A DNA stretch of 64,000 nt. Source: Nonomuraea jiangxiensis. GTDB taxonomy: Bacteria > Actinomycetota > Actinomycetes > Streptosporangiales > Streptosporangiaceae. A model generated the notes under the pieces. It saw only the letters and a list, made by a program, of their open reading frames with translations, had not been told where the DNA came from and made no database searches. A program made the position numbers and the translations under genes. This document shows, one piece after another, positions 8,383-17,182 of this stretch. Each line of letters opens with the position of its first letter. Within the stretch, counting starts at the first letter, position 1. The DNA lies in the NCBI RefSeq assembly GCF_900099965.1, contig NZ_FNDJ01000001.1:107597-171596 (forward strand), given 5' to 3'.

Positions 8383-9078
8383 TCACACTAGGGTGGCGGG
8401 CTCATGTACGGCGCCGTCTGTGATTTCCAGGACGCGGTCCGCCAGGGTGATCAAGCTTGGGTCGTGGGTGGCGACCAGGGCCGTGACCCCCTCACTGCGT
8501 ACGAGGGCCCGCAGCAGCTCCATGATCTGCCGCCCGGTCTGCGAGTCCAGTTGCCCGGTGGGCTCGTCGGCCACCAGCAAGCGGGGCCGGTTGGCCAGGG
8601 AGCGGGCGATGGCCACGCGCTGCCGCTGCCCCCCGGACAGCTCGTACGGGCGCTGGTTGACATGCTGTTCCAGCCCCACCAGGGCGAGCAGCATCCGTAC
8701 CCGGGCCTCGCGCTCCGCCACCGGCATCCGCACCAGCCGCATGGGCACCCCGACGTTCTCGGCCGCCGACAGCACCGGGATCAGGCCGAACGACTGGAAC
8801 ACGAACCCCACCACGTCCCTGCGCAGCTCCAGCAGGCCGTGTTCGGACAGGGCGGTGACCTCGTGCCCGTCCACCACCACCCGCCCGGCGTCCGGTTTGT
8901 CCAGGCCGCCGATCTGGTTGAGCAAGGTGGTCTTGCCCGACCCCGACCGGCCCCGGACCGCCACCAGCTCCCCGGGGTGGACCGAGAACGACACGTCCCG
9001 CAGCGCCACGACCTCCTTGGGCCCGGTCCGGTAGACCTTGCGCAGCCCCTCCACCACGACCAGCGGCGAATCAGTCAC
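8383..9078 (-). CDS. ABC transporter ATP-binding protein (MacB/LolD type)
   Basis: A stand-alone nucleotide-binding subunit of 231 residues. It shows Walker A (GRSGSGKTT), Q-loop, signature LSGGQRQR, Walker B (LLVADEP) and H-loop (THD) in order, with the VVGFVFQSFGLIP segment typical of the MacB/LolD/FtsE group that drives FtsX-like permeases. Its GTG start overlaps the stop of the neighbouring ATPase gene by eight bases, so it is the last gene of a four-gene operon. The first residue of Walker A is Gly-Arg rather than Gly-Pro/Ala, still compatible with function. Substrate unknown. Confidence 0.9.
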   Translation of the reverse strand: MTDSPLVVVEGLRKVYRTGPKEVVALRDVSFSVHPGELVAVRGRSGSGKTTLLNQIGGLDKPDAGRVVVDGHEVTALSEHGLLELRRDVVGFVFQSFGLIPVLSAAENVGVPMRLVRMPVAEREARVRMLLALVGLEQHVNQRPYELSGGQRQRVAIARSLANRPRLLVADEPTGQLDSQTGRQIMELLRALVRSEGVTALVATHDPSLITLADRVLEITDGAVHEPATLV

Positions 9079-9991
9079 TTGACGGCTCCTCTCGGGCGGG
9101 CCACACGCCGATGTGATCGGTTTCGAGTTCGAGGCGTACCCGGCGTTCCAGGTGCAGGGCGCTCATGAAGTCGCGCGGCAGTTGCAGCCGGCCCACCCGG
9201 TCGAGCACGGCGTACTCCTCGGCGATGATCTGCCCCTCGGCGTCCTCGCGCCGCAACGTCTCGCTGCTGGTACGCCCGTCGCGAATGCCCACCGTACGGT
9301 CCACCTGTTCCGACACCAGCGGATCGTGGGTCACGATGACCGCGGTGACCCCGAGCTCCCTGTTGGCCCGGCGCAACGCCTCGAACACCTGCTCCGAGGT
9401 CTCGCTGTCCAGCTCGCCGGTGGGTTCGTCGGCCAGGATGAGCTGCGGGGAGTTGGCGAGCGCGACGGCGATGGCCACCCGCTGCTGCTCGCCGCCCGAC
9501 ATCTCGGCGGCCTTGCGGTTCGCGCAGTAGCCGACGCCCAGAAGGTCGAGCAGCTCGGCGGCGCGCCGCTCCCGCTTCTTCCCGGCCAGTTTCATCGGCA
9601 GCTCGACGTTCTCGGCGGCCGACAGGTACGGCAGCAGGTTCCTGGCCGTCTGCTGCCAGATGAAGCCCACCACGGACCGCCGGTAGCGCAGCCGGTCGCG
9701 GGCGCTCATGGACAGCAGGTCCAGGCCCGCGACCCTGGCCACCCCGGCCGTCGGCACGTCCAGCCCGGACAGCACGTTGAGCAGCGTCGACTTGCCGGAT
9801 CCCGACGCGCCCACGATGGCGACCAGCTCACCCTTGTCGATCAGCAGGTCCAGGCCCTGCAGGGCGACGACCTCGACGCCTTCGGTCTTGTAGATGCGTA
9901 CCAGGTTGTCGCACACGATGTGCGCGTCCCCGCCGAACGCGGCCTTGTGCCGCGTGGCCCTGGCTTCCAGTTCCGACAGTGTCGGGTTCAT
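9071..9991 (-). CDS. ABC transporter ATP-binding protein
   Basis: Second ATPase of the operon, 306 residues. Walker A GASGSGKST, signature MSGGEQQR, Walker B LILADEP and THD switch His are all present, again of the FtsX-partner class. The N-terminus (MNPTLSELEARATRHKAAFGGDAHIVCDNLVRIYK) and a ~45-residue C-terminal tail after the ATPase core (IRDGRTSSETLRRE ... LEL) are extra. The tail contains an IIAEEYAVLDRVGRLQLPRDF segment resembling a short regulatory domain. Start ATG overlaps the permease stop by four bases (ATGA) and has gggaga upstream. Two different ATPases for two permeases suggests a heteromeric complex. Confidence 0.9.
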   Translation of the reverse strand: MNPTLSELEARATRHKAAFGGDAHIVCDNLVRIYKTEGVEVVALQGLDLLIDKGELVAIVGASGSGKSTLLNVLSGLDVPTAGVARVAGLDLLSMSARDRLRYRRSVVGFIWQQTARNLLPYLSAAENVELPMKLAGKKRERRAAELLDLLGVGYCANRKAAEMSGGEQQRVAIAVALANSPQLILADEPTGELDSETSEQVFEALRRANRELGVTAVIVTHDPLVSEQVDRTVGIRDGRTSSETLRREDAEGQIIAEEYAVLDRVGRLQLPRDFMSALHLERRVRLELETDHIGVWPAREEPSSD

Positions 9992-12564
9992 GAAAGGTCT
10001 CCCAATCGAAGGACGGCGCCGAGGGCTCGACGGCGGCCGATGGCGGTGTGCGTGTACGCGCCGAGCACGGCCACAGCGGCCAGCCCGGCCGCCAGCACGC
10101 TCGGAGTGAGCAGGTCGAGGGCGTAGTCGCCGACGGGCAGGCCACCGGCGTACGAGGACAGGTCCACGCCGGGCCCGAGCGCGGCCGGGAGCAGCAGCCC
10201 CAGGCCCAGTCCGGCCAGCGCGGTGATGATGATCATGGGCAGGATCTCCAGCACGGTCAGCCGCTGCGCCTGCCGTTCGGAAAGCCCCAGGGTTCGCAGG
10301 AACGACACCGCCCTGGCCCGCTCGGCGGCCCCGACGACCAGCGCCAGCACGATGGCGACCAGCGCGTATCCGGCCAGCGCGACCGTCACCACCAGCAGCG
10401 TCCAGCGCACGGTGGAGGTGAGCGGATCGTCCTGGATGGCGGCGAGGGTCTCCGCCTGGGACACCACCGTGGCCTGCGGGACCAGCCGCCGCAGCGCGGC
10501 GGGTGAGGCGTCGCCGCTGACCAGCAACGTGTTCACGTACGGGCGCGCCTGGACGCTCAGGGGCACGACCAGGAACTTGCCCTGCGTGTAGAAACCGGGC
10601 ACCGAGTCGATGACGCCCCGGGTGGCCAGGCGCAGGCGGGACTGCCACCCGATCTCCAACGTCCCCCGTCCCCGCAGCTCCGGCGAGACCAGGACGCCGT
10701 CGGACAGCGGCGGCAGGCCGACCGGGGCGTCGCCCAGGAGCTCCCGCCACTGCCCGACGTCCACGGCGAGCGCCTCGGCCCGCTCGGCGCCGTACCCGAG
10801 CTGGACCCGGCCCGTCTGCGCGAGCAGCACCCGGTCCACTCCGGCGGCTCCGCGCACCCGCTCGACCTGGGCGGCCGGGATCTCCATCGGCGACGTGATC
10901 CGGATCGGCGCCCCGGCCTGCTCCCAGGAGGCCAGCCGCTGCGTGCCCGCGATCCCGTCGGAGATCACCGCCGCGAACACCGACACGGCCAGCGCCGGCA
11001 GCAGGATCAGCACCGGCAGCACACTGCCGGAGCGTGCCCGGGCGGCCCTGGTCAGCCCCAGAAACGGTACGGCCGCCCGGCCGCGCGCGGTCAGCCGTAC
11101 GAGCAGGCGCAGCGGGTACGGATAGCACCGCAAGGTGATCACCGCGGCCGCCAGCGTCAGCGTCACCGGCACCACCAGCAGGAACGGATCCTGCCCCGCG
11201 GACGCGGCCGGCCCGCGGGCCCGCAGCAGGTACGCCCCGCCCAGCGCCAGCACCACGACCAGCACCTCCAGCGTCACCCGCCGGGCGGACGGCCGGGTGG
11301 CGACCACATCGTCACGGCGTTCGTGCAGCGGCGTGCGGTGCGTGACAGCAGGCCGGGCGGCGGCGAACCCGGCGGAGGCGACGACCACGAGCACCGGCCC
11401 GAGGTGCACGATCGGCACCACGGGCCCCGGCACGAGGTACGACAAGGCGTACCCGGCCAGCGCGGCGGGCGCCACCGCCAGCCCGGTCAGCGCCGCCGCC
11501 GTGCCCGCCACCTGCCGCAGCGACCCGCCACGCGCCCGCGCCACGGTGAGCGCGTGGTCCATGCGGTCGGTCAGCAGCCGCACGGCCAGCACGATCACGC
11601 CCAGCACCACCGCCAGCAGCCCGCCCAGCACCAGGTACATGACGGTCTGCGCGGTGGCCAGCGCGGCCAGGAAGTCGCCGAGCAGCTTCGGCAGCCCGGT
11701 CTCCAGGTGGTAGGGGGTGCCCGTCGACTGCAGCGTCACCAGCCGCCCGAAGTCGGCGACGGCGGCGCCGAGGCCGACGGTGTCCTGCGCGCTCGCCGCC
11801 GCGCCGTTCACCGGCAGGATCCAGCGGTAGGTCAGGTTGCGCCCGGCGCCGCTGAGCGCGGTCAGGCCCGCGTCGGACATCAGCGTCGTGGTATGGACCT
11901 CCATATCCCCGCCGTTCGGGGGCTGGATCTCGGTGTAGTGCAGGATGTCGGTGTTGTGGCTCCAGTAGCGGTCGCCGGGGTCCTTGGCCTCGAACAGGCC
12001 GACGATCTTCACCGCGACCTGGTCGTTCTCGCCGAGCACGACCGTCCGGCCCGGCCGCAGCCCCATCTTGGCCGCCGCCTCGGCCACGACGCCCACCTCG
12101 ATCAGGGGGATCGGCTCGCCCTCGTACCGCATCGTGGCGGGCGCGCCGGGCACGCGGCCCTGGACCCAGTCGACGCGCCGGTCGGCGTCGGACAGCCAGC
12201 CGAGGTTGAGGTACCGCCCGCCGTGTGAGCCGGTGACGGGCGTGAGCGTGGTCTTGGCGCTCATGTGGCCGCCGGGGGCCACCAGTGGGCGCAGCGTGGC
12301 CGGCAGGAGCTTGTGCCAGAGCCGGTCGCGGGTGTCGAACTGGGCGCGTTCGTGCAGGTCCTCCTGGGACGAGCGCGACTCCACGGTCACCGCCAGGTCG
12401 GCCTGTACGGCGGGGGCGCCGGTCAGCGCGCGCCGCAGCGCCTGGTCGAACGCCCCCTGCGTCACCCGGGGCAGCCCCGCGACCAGCACGCAGGCGGTCA
12501 ACGCGAGCACGAAGAGCACCGCCATCGGGCCCAGGTGCACCCGGGCGAGCCGGGGGATCCTCAC
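9988..12564 (-). CDS. FtsX-like permease, ABC transporter
   Basis: An 858-residue membrane protein with an N-terminal helix (LGPMAVLFVLALTACVLVAGLP), a large extracytoplasmic domain, a helix cluster in the middle (YLVLGGLLAVVLGVIVLAVRLL and following), a second extracytoplasmic domain, and a final FtsX domain (LLVVTVALAGYALVAIVLALVVGAAERARAVSFLRTLGLSERQ). This MacB/LolC-like layout belongs to transporters that do mechanical work on envelope substrates or export peptides and lipids. The GTG start overlaps the upstream permease stop (GTGA). The frame continues open further upstream but that part is a shadow of the preceding gene. Confidence 0.88.
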   Translation of the reverse strand: MRIPRLARVHLGPMAVLFVLALTACVLVAGLPRVTQGAFDQALRRALTGAPAVQADLAVTVESRSSQEDLHERAQFDTRDRLWHKLLPATLRPLVAPGGHMSAKTTLTPVTGSHGGRYLNLGWLSDADRRVDWVQGRVPGAPATMRYEGEPIPLIEVGVVAEAAAKMGLRPGRTVVLGENDQVAVKIVGLFEAKDPGDRYWSHNTDILHYTEIQPPNGGDMEVHTTTLMSDAGLTALSGAGRNLTYRWILPVNGAAASAQDTVGLGAAVADFGRLVTLQSTGTPYHLETGLPKLLGDFLAALATAQTVMYLVLGGLLAVVLGVIVLAVRLLTDRMDHALTVARARGGSLRQVAGTAAALTGLAVAPAALAGYALSYLVPGPVVPIVHLGPVLVVVASAGFAAARPAVTHRTPLHERRDDVVATRPSARRVTLEVLVVVLALGGAYLLRARGPAASAGQDPFLLVVPVTLTLAAAVITLRCYPYPLRLLVRLTARGRAAVPFLGLTRAARARSGSVLPVLILLPALAVSVFAAVISDGIAGTQRLASWEQAGAPIRITSPMEIPAAQVERVRGAAGVDRVLLAQTGRVQLGYGAERAEALAVDVGQWRELLGDAPVGLPPLSDGVLVSPELRGRGTLEIGWQSRLRLATRGVIDSVPGFYTQGKFLVVPLSVQARPYVNTLLVSGDASPAALRRLVPQATVVSQAETLAAIQDDPLTSTVRWTLLVVTVALAGYALVAIVLALVVGAAERARAVSFLRTLGLSERQAQRLTVLEILPMIIITALAGLGLGLLLPAALGPGVDLSSYAGGLPVGDYALDLLTPSVLAAGLAAVAVLGAYTHTAIGRRRALGAVLRLGDLS

Positions 12565-15500
12565 TGTTCCTCCCGGAGGCCGAGCCCCTGCCTGCGCAGG
12601 TTGCGCGCCAGCCCGGCGACGATGGCGAACAGCACCGCCGCCACCAGCGCCAGCATCGCCGCCGTGGCCCCCCACGGGATGTCCAGCAGCACGCCGGGGG
12701 AGACGGCCGTGGCCTGCCCGGTCAGCACGATGTGCGGCACCACCAGCACGCCTACGACCAGCGCGAGCCCGGTGCCGGCCGCCAGCGACAACCCGATGAC
12801 GAACGCCTGCTCGATCGCCAGCAGCCCGAACATCTGCCGTGAGCTCACCCCGAGCGCCCGCAGGATCGCGAACTCGGCGGTTCGTTCCCGCGCCGCGACC
12901 GCCGCGTTGACCAGGAACCCGAGCGCCGCGAACACCAGCGCCGCCAGGAACCCCAGCATCAACGCCCCCTGCAACCCGCTGGCCAGCGGGTCGTCCCGCA
13001 GCGTGGCCGCCAGCGCCCGCTCGTCGAGCGCGGTGACGTCCCACTCCGGCCGGCTCGCGAGCGCGCGCACCGCGGGTGTGGGATCGTCCGCGGCCAGCCA
13101 CCACTCCGTGGCGGGGCGCGGCAGCTCGGCGACGCTCAGCTCGTACGCCTGCAGCGTCCCCCAGTCGGCCAGCACCGCCGGCTGCCCCGCGGTGGTCGTC
13201 GGCATCGTGTCCACCACGGCCACCACTTTGACCTGCAGGACCTTGCGGTCGATGCCGGCCGGCCCGACCTGCCCGACGCCCAGCTTGATCGAGGCGGCCA
13301 GGTCGGCGGTCAGCACGACGGGCACCGGCCCGGGCGCGGGCGGCGGTGCGAAGGCGGCCATGGCCGGGCTCGTCCCGGTCACCTTCATCGACAGCGGGGG
13401 CGCCGCCAGCTCACGGCCGCCGGCGCTCAGGCCGGTCAGGGTCAGGTTCGCGGGGCCGGGCGCCGTGATGGCGATCAGGCCGCGCAACGACAGCGGGTAC
13501 GTGATCTTCCCGGTGCGCCCGGCCAGCGGCCGCAGGTCGAGGTCGATCCGGTTGTCACCGGCGTGCAGCACTCCGAGCGGCAGGTCGCGCCAGACCCCGA
13601 GCCCGTCGGAGAGCACCAGCCGCAGCGGCAGGTCAGCGTCCACCCGGGCGCGCAGAGTGAGCGTGGCCGGCCGTCCGGGGAGCTCCAGCCTGCCCGCCTG
13701 GCTCCCGGCCAGCGCCCGGGACATCTGCTCGACCGTCTGCGCCGACAGGTCGGGCCGTAACCGGAACAGCTCGCCCAGCTTGCCCGCCTCGACGCCGAGC
13801 AGGACCGCGCTCTCGCCGCTCAGCTCGGTCTGCCCGCGGAAGGCGGGGGAGGCCGCCGTGACCCCCGGCAGGGTGGTGAACGCCGTGCCGCGGCCCAGCG
13901 AGCCCAGCTCCGGCCCGTCCGGCGGGCCCGACAGCCGCAGGTCGGCCCCGGCCTGGTGGCGGGCCTGGTCGTCCTGCGAGGCGCGCCAGGTGGCGGCGGT
14001 GGCCAGGGACACGATGCCGATCGCGACGGCCATCGTCAGCAGCAGCGTGGGACCGGCGTACTTGAGCGGCCGCCTGCTGACCTGCCAAGCCCCGAGCGCG
14101 GGGGCGAGCGTGGGCCTGCGCGAGGTGAGCTTCTCGGCCGGCTTCGAGATGCGCGGCACCAGCCTCAAGCCCAGCATGCCACCGGTGAGCAGGGCGAGCG
14201 CGGGCCCGGAGATGATGAGCGGGTCGATGCCGAGCCCGCCCGCGGCGGTGGCGGTCACCGGCGCGCCGTAGTGCCGCAGCTGCCAGATCGCCAGCGCGGC
14301 CACGACCAGCAGCGCCAGGTCCGCGCCCGCCCGCTGGATCAGCCCCCGCCCGCCGCTCCGGCCGCGCGCCGTCTGCTCCTCCACGTAGGTGCGCCGGGCC
14401 CCCGCCAGCGCGGGGAGCACCAGCAGCACCACCGCGGCCAGCGCCACGCCGAACGACACCAGGAACGAGCCCAGATCGGCCACCGGCGCCAGCCGCACAC
14501 CGGAAGCCTTGATCCACGGCAGCTGGTTGACCAGGGCGAGCAGTGGCGGGCCCAGGAACGGCGCCACGACCGCGCAGGGGAGCGCCACCAGCAGCGCCTC
14601 GCCGCCCGCCAGCCCGGCCAGCCGCACGGTGCCCGCGCCTCGTGAGCGCAGCAGCGCCACCTCCATGCGGCGGTGGTCGGCCAGCAGCCGGGCCGTCAGC
14701 ATCAGCGCGTACGCGGCCAGCAGCAGCAGTTGCAGCACCGGGATCAGCATGGTGGAGCGCGCCACCAGGGAAGCGGTGTCGAGCTGCGTGAGCATCTCGG
14801 GCAGCCGGCTGGCGGCCACGCAGTTGGCGCAGCCGCCGGCCTTCAGCCGCTTCTCCACCCGGTCGATCGCGGCGGCCATCGGCCGGAGCTGGGCGGGGGT
14901 CAGCGCGCGCAGGTCGGGCTCGGCGGTCCAGGTGGCGTTGACACTGGTCGCGAAGTGGGTGACGAAGGTCTCGCGGGCCACCATGAGCGGCCCGTACGTG
15001 GTGAACTCGCCGCGTTCCGTCCCCCGGCTCAGCAGCGGTTCGCCGGCCCAGCGTTCGCCGAAGGGGTCGTCGAGCTGGAAGATCCCGGCGACGCGGACCT
15101 GGACGGGGCGCGGGTCGAGCCGTCCGGTGGTGGTGAACTCCTGGCCGACCTGGAACCCGGACGCCGAGGCCGCCGACAACGACATCGCGACCTCGACCCG
15201 GTCGCCGCCCGCCCGCGGCCAGGCGCCGGAGACGAGCCTGGCGTGCCGGTCGAGCCCGTCGTAGCTGCCGAACCTGAGCAGCTCGGGCCGCTTCCGCCGC
15301 TCCTGGCCCGGCATGGTGTAGGAGTCCGAGCCGAAGCTGGTGGTGACGGCGGGCGGCCTGGTGTAGGCCCTGGCGAACTCGGCGCGTACGGACCGGTCGA
15401 ACCCCGGGAACGTCTCGACCGTCACGGGAGCGCTGACGGTGGCGGTGGTCTGCTGGTACGAGGCCGTCTCCATCGTCCTGCGGACACCGGCGTCGGCGAT

Positions 15501-15620
15501 GGAGGAGGCGTACATGGTCAGCGCCACCAGCGTGGTGGTGGCCAGCAGGATCGAGCCGAACGCGGCCAGCAGGAGCAGCGGCTCGCTGAACGCCCGCTTG
15601 ACGATCAGCGGCCCCCGCAT
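12561..15620 (-). CDS. FtsX-like permease, ABC transporter
   Basis: First gene of the four-gene operon; 1019 residues. An N-terminal membrane helix (LLLLAAFGSILLATTTLVALTMY), a long extracytoplasmic domain, a central membrane block (VLQLLLLAAYALMLTARLLA ... VVLLVLPALAGARR), a second ectodomain and a terminal FtsX block (LMLGFLAALVFAALGFLVNAAVAARERTAEFAILRALGVSSRQ). A ggggga ribosome site precedes the ATG. A Cys pair (GGCANC) lies in the first ectodomain around residue 268. It probably pairs with the following permease. No nearby histidine kinase suggests an antibiotic-sensing role, so the substrate is open. Confidence 0.88.
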   Translation of the reverse strand: MRGPLIVKRAFSEPLLLLAAFGSILLATTTLVALTMYASSIADAGVRRTMETASYQQTTATVSAPVTVETFPGFDRSVRAEFARAYTRPPAVTTSFGSDSYTMPGQERRKRPELLRFGSYDGLDRHARLVSGAWPRAGGDRVEVAMSLSAASASGFQVGQEFTTTGRLDPRPVQVRVAGIFQLDDPFGERWAGEPLLSRGTERGEFTTYGPLMVARETFVTHFATSVNATWTAEPDLRALTPAQLRPMAAAIDRVEKRLKAGGCANCVAASRLPEMLTQLDTASLVARSTMLIPVLQLLLLAAYALMLTARLLADHRRMEVALLRSRGAGTVRLAGLAGGEALLVALPCAVVAPFLGPPLLALVNQLPWIKASGVRLAPVADLGSFLVSFGVALAAVVLLVLPALAGARRTYVEEQTARGRSGGRGLIQRAGADLALLVVAALAIWQLRHYGAPVTATAAGGLGIDPLIISGPALALLTGGMLGLRLVPRISKPAEKLTSRRPTLAPALGAWQVSRRPLKYAGPTLLLTMAVAIGIVSLATAATWRASQDDQARHQAGADLRLSGPPDGPELGSLGRGTAFTTLPGVTAASPAFRGQTELSGESAVLLGVEAGKLGELFRLRPDLSAQTVEQMSRALAGSQAGRLELPGRPATLTLRARVDADLPLRLVLSDGLGVWRDLPLGVLHAGDNRIDLDLRPLAGRTGKITYPLSLRGLIAITAPGPANLTLTGLSAGGRELAAPPLSMKVTGTSPAMAAFAPPPAPGPVPVVLTADLAASIKLGVGQVGPAGIDRKVLQVKVVAVVDTMPTTTAGQPAVLADWGTLQAYELSVAELPRPATEWWLAADDPTPAVRALASRPEWDVTALDERALAATLRDDPLASGLQGALMLGFLAALVFAALGFLVNAAVAARERTAEFAILRALGVSSRQMFGLLAIEQAFVIGLSLAAGTGLALVVGVLVVPHIVLTGQATAVSPGVLLDIPWGATAAMLALVAAVLFAIVAGLARNLRRQGLGLREEQ

Positions 15621-15753
15621 ATGTCCCCCTGGTCCCGGTCTAGTGCACCTTCATCCAGGTGGAAGATCCAGGGCAAGGCGATCTTTGCAACGGTGACGGA
15701 CCCGATATGCCGGTGTGATATCGAAACCGTGACAAAAGGGTGCGAAGCAAGAA

Positions 15754-15780
15754 CGCCGCACCCCTCGAAGGAGTGCGGCG
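15754..15780 (-). terminator. Hairpin terminator of rpsT
   Basis: An eight-base perfect stem (cgccgcac / gtgcggcg) with an 11-nt loop lies 22 bases past the rpsT stop. On the minus strand it is followed by ttcttgcttc, a weak U-rich tail. Confidence 0.7.
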
Positions 15781-15801
15781 TCCACCTGCCGTTGGCGGGT
15801 G

Positions 15802-16071
15802 TTACTTGGCGGCCAGCGCCGCGGCCTGCTTGGCGATCGCGGACTTGCGGTTGGCGGCCTGGTTCTTGTGGATGACGCCCTTGCTGACGGCCTTGTCGAG
15901 CTGGCGGGCGGCGGCCCGCTGCAGCACGGCGGCCTGCGCGACGTCGCCCTGCTCGGCGGCCTCGCGGAACTTGCGGACGGCCGTCTTCAGGGACGACTTG
16001 ACCGCCTTGTTGCGCAGACGAGCCTTCTCGTTCTGCTTGTTGCGCTTGATCTGGGACTTGATGTTCGCCAC
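15802..16071 (-). CDS. rpsT: 30S ribosomal protein S20
   Basis: S20 binds the 5' and 3' minor domains of 16S rRNA early in subunit assembly. The 89-residue product starts [35 protein letters not shown], the standard basic S20 helix, and ends in the usual Ala/Lys-rich tail. GTG 16071 is chosen because it gives the family N-terminus and has a gagg site upstream; the frame extends back to 16140 but those codons are untranslated leader. It is transcribed alone from the promoter at 16151-16180 and ends at the hairpin at 15754. Confidence 0.95.
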   Translation of the reverse strand: MANIKSQIKRNKQNEKARLRNKAVKSSLKTAVRKFREAAEQGDVAQAAVLQRAAARQLDKAVSKGVIHKNQAANRKSAIAKQAAALAAK

Positions 16072-16150
16072 GAAGAAGCCTCGGTGAAAGTCTGAGTGAT
16101 GGATGGGGCGCGCGGGCTCGAGAGAGGGCGCGCCACACACGCAGTTGAAC

Positions 16151-16180
16151 AGGCTACCAATAACTCAGGCGGCTGCTCAA
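16151..16180 (-). promoter_or_regulatory. Predicted principal-sigma promoter of rpsT
   Basis: Reading leftward, TTGAGC (16175-16180) and TAGCCT (16151-16156) are separated by 18 bases, giving a leader of about 70 nt before the rpsT GTG. S20 often autoregulates through its leader, though no specific structure is claimed here. Confidence 0.6.
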
Positions 16181-16181
16181 A

Positions 16182-17168
16182 TCAACGCCATCGCGTCATG
16201 TATTCTCGCCAGTCCTCCTCCGTGGCGGCGAAGTCCACGTAGAGGGCCAGGCCGAAGCGCTCGCGGCGGCCGTGCTCCGACAGCGCCAGCCGGGCGCCCT
16301 CCGCCGCCGTCGCGACGCTCTCGGCGTAGTCGCCCCAGGCCGCTCCATGGTCATGGTACGCCGGGGCGCCGATGAGCAGGGACTTGCCGGCCGGGACCAG
16401 GTCCAGGGCCAGGCCCGCCTGGCGGACCACGTGACCGCCGTAGAGGCTCTCCAGCGGGGTGAACGAGTCGTAGGTCATGATGGCGACCTGGTCCACCCGG
16501 TCCACGACCTGCCTGAAGTAGCCCGGGGACCAGAACTTGTCGTGGCCGAGCACGACCCGGAAGGCCGGGCGCATGCCGGGGTACGGCTCGATCTGCGGGG
16601 TCGAGGTGGACAGCAGCCGGGTGTGCTGCCTGGTCCGTTCCAGCAGGTCGAGGAAGTCGGTGTCGCCGTCGCCGATCGGCTCGAAGTTGTAGTGGATGCC
16701 GTCATAGCCCTGCCGCATGATGGCGGCCACGCCGGCCAGCACGTTCTCGCGGGCGGCGGGGTCGTCGAGGTCGAGGCCGTTCTCGACGGTCTGTCCGAGC
16801 CAGGCGGAGATGCGGATGGCGGGGAGGTGCTGGTGCATCCACTTCACGAAATTTCCGGCGTTGGGGTATTTGGCGGGATTTAACCGGCCGTCGTATTCGA
16901 ACGGGCCGGAATGCACGTACACGTCCTTGACGCCGGTGGCGCGCAGCCGTACGGCCAGCCGCTCGACGTCCTGCTCCGTACGGCGGCCGTCCACCCACGC
17001 GTGGCCCAGCCAGAGAGCGTCGTTGCCCGTGCTCTTCGCCCATGCCGCCGGTGCACCGGTAAACTGGATCCGGAGCGCGGTGGCCAGGAGGCCGACCAGC
17101 GCGACCACGATGGCCAAGGCAAGCGCGACTAGGCGCAGGCCGCGGCGGATGACGGTTCGGATGCTCAT
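16182..17168 (-). CDS. Membrane-anchored GH18-like TIM-barrel protein, unknown function
   Basis: A 328-residue protein with an N-terminal signal-anchor (~residues 10-32, [22 protein letters not shown]) and an extracytoplasmic alpha/beta barrel. The strand-4 segment [10 protein letters not shown] (D156 to E163) corresponds to the GH18 DGxDxDxE motif, but the second and third Asp are His and Asn; the acid Glu is kept. A later MTYDSF matches the GH18 strand-6 Tyr-Asp. This resembles uncharacterised GH18-related proteins rather than true chitinases; spore-coat or peptidoglycan hydrolases of the YdhD/SleL type also deviate. It is divergent from lepA with only 14 bases between start codons. Confidence 0.65.
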   Translation of the reverse strand: MSIRTVIRRGLRLVALALAIVVALVGLLATALRIQFTGAPAAWAKSTGNDALWLGHAWVDGRRTEQDVERLAVRLRATGVKDVYVHSGPFEYDGRLNPAKYPNAGNFVKWMHQHLPAIRISAWLGQTVENGLDLDDPAARENVLAGVAAIMRQGYDGIHYNFEPIGDGDTDFLDLLERTRQHTRLLSTSTPQIEPYPGMRPAFRVVLGHDKFWSPGYFRQVVDRVDQVAIMTYDSFTPLESLYGGHVVRQAGLALDLVPAGKSLLIGAPAYHDHGAAWGDYAESVATAAEGARLALSEHGRRERFGLALYVDFAATEEDWREYMTRWR

Positions 17169-17182
17169 CCGGGCATGTCACC

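Noticed and set aside
7914..8423. Open frames on both strands after holA
   Set aside because: Products are Pro/His/Ser or Arg/Gly runs; GC3 bias is weak, no homology recognised, and starts lack ribosome sites.
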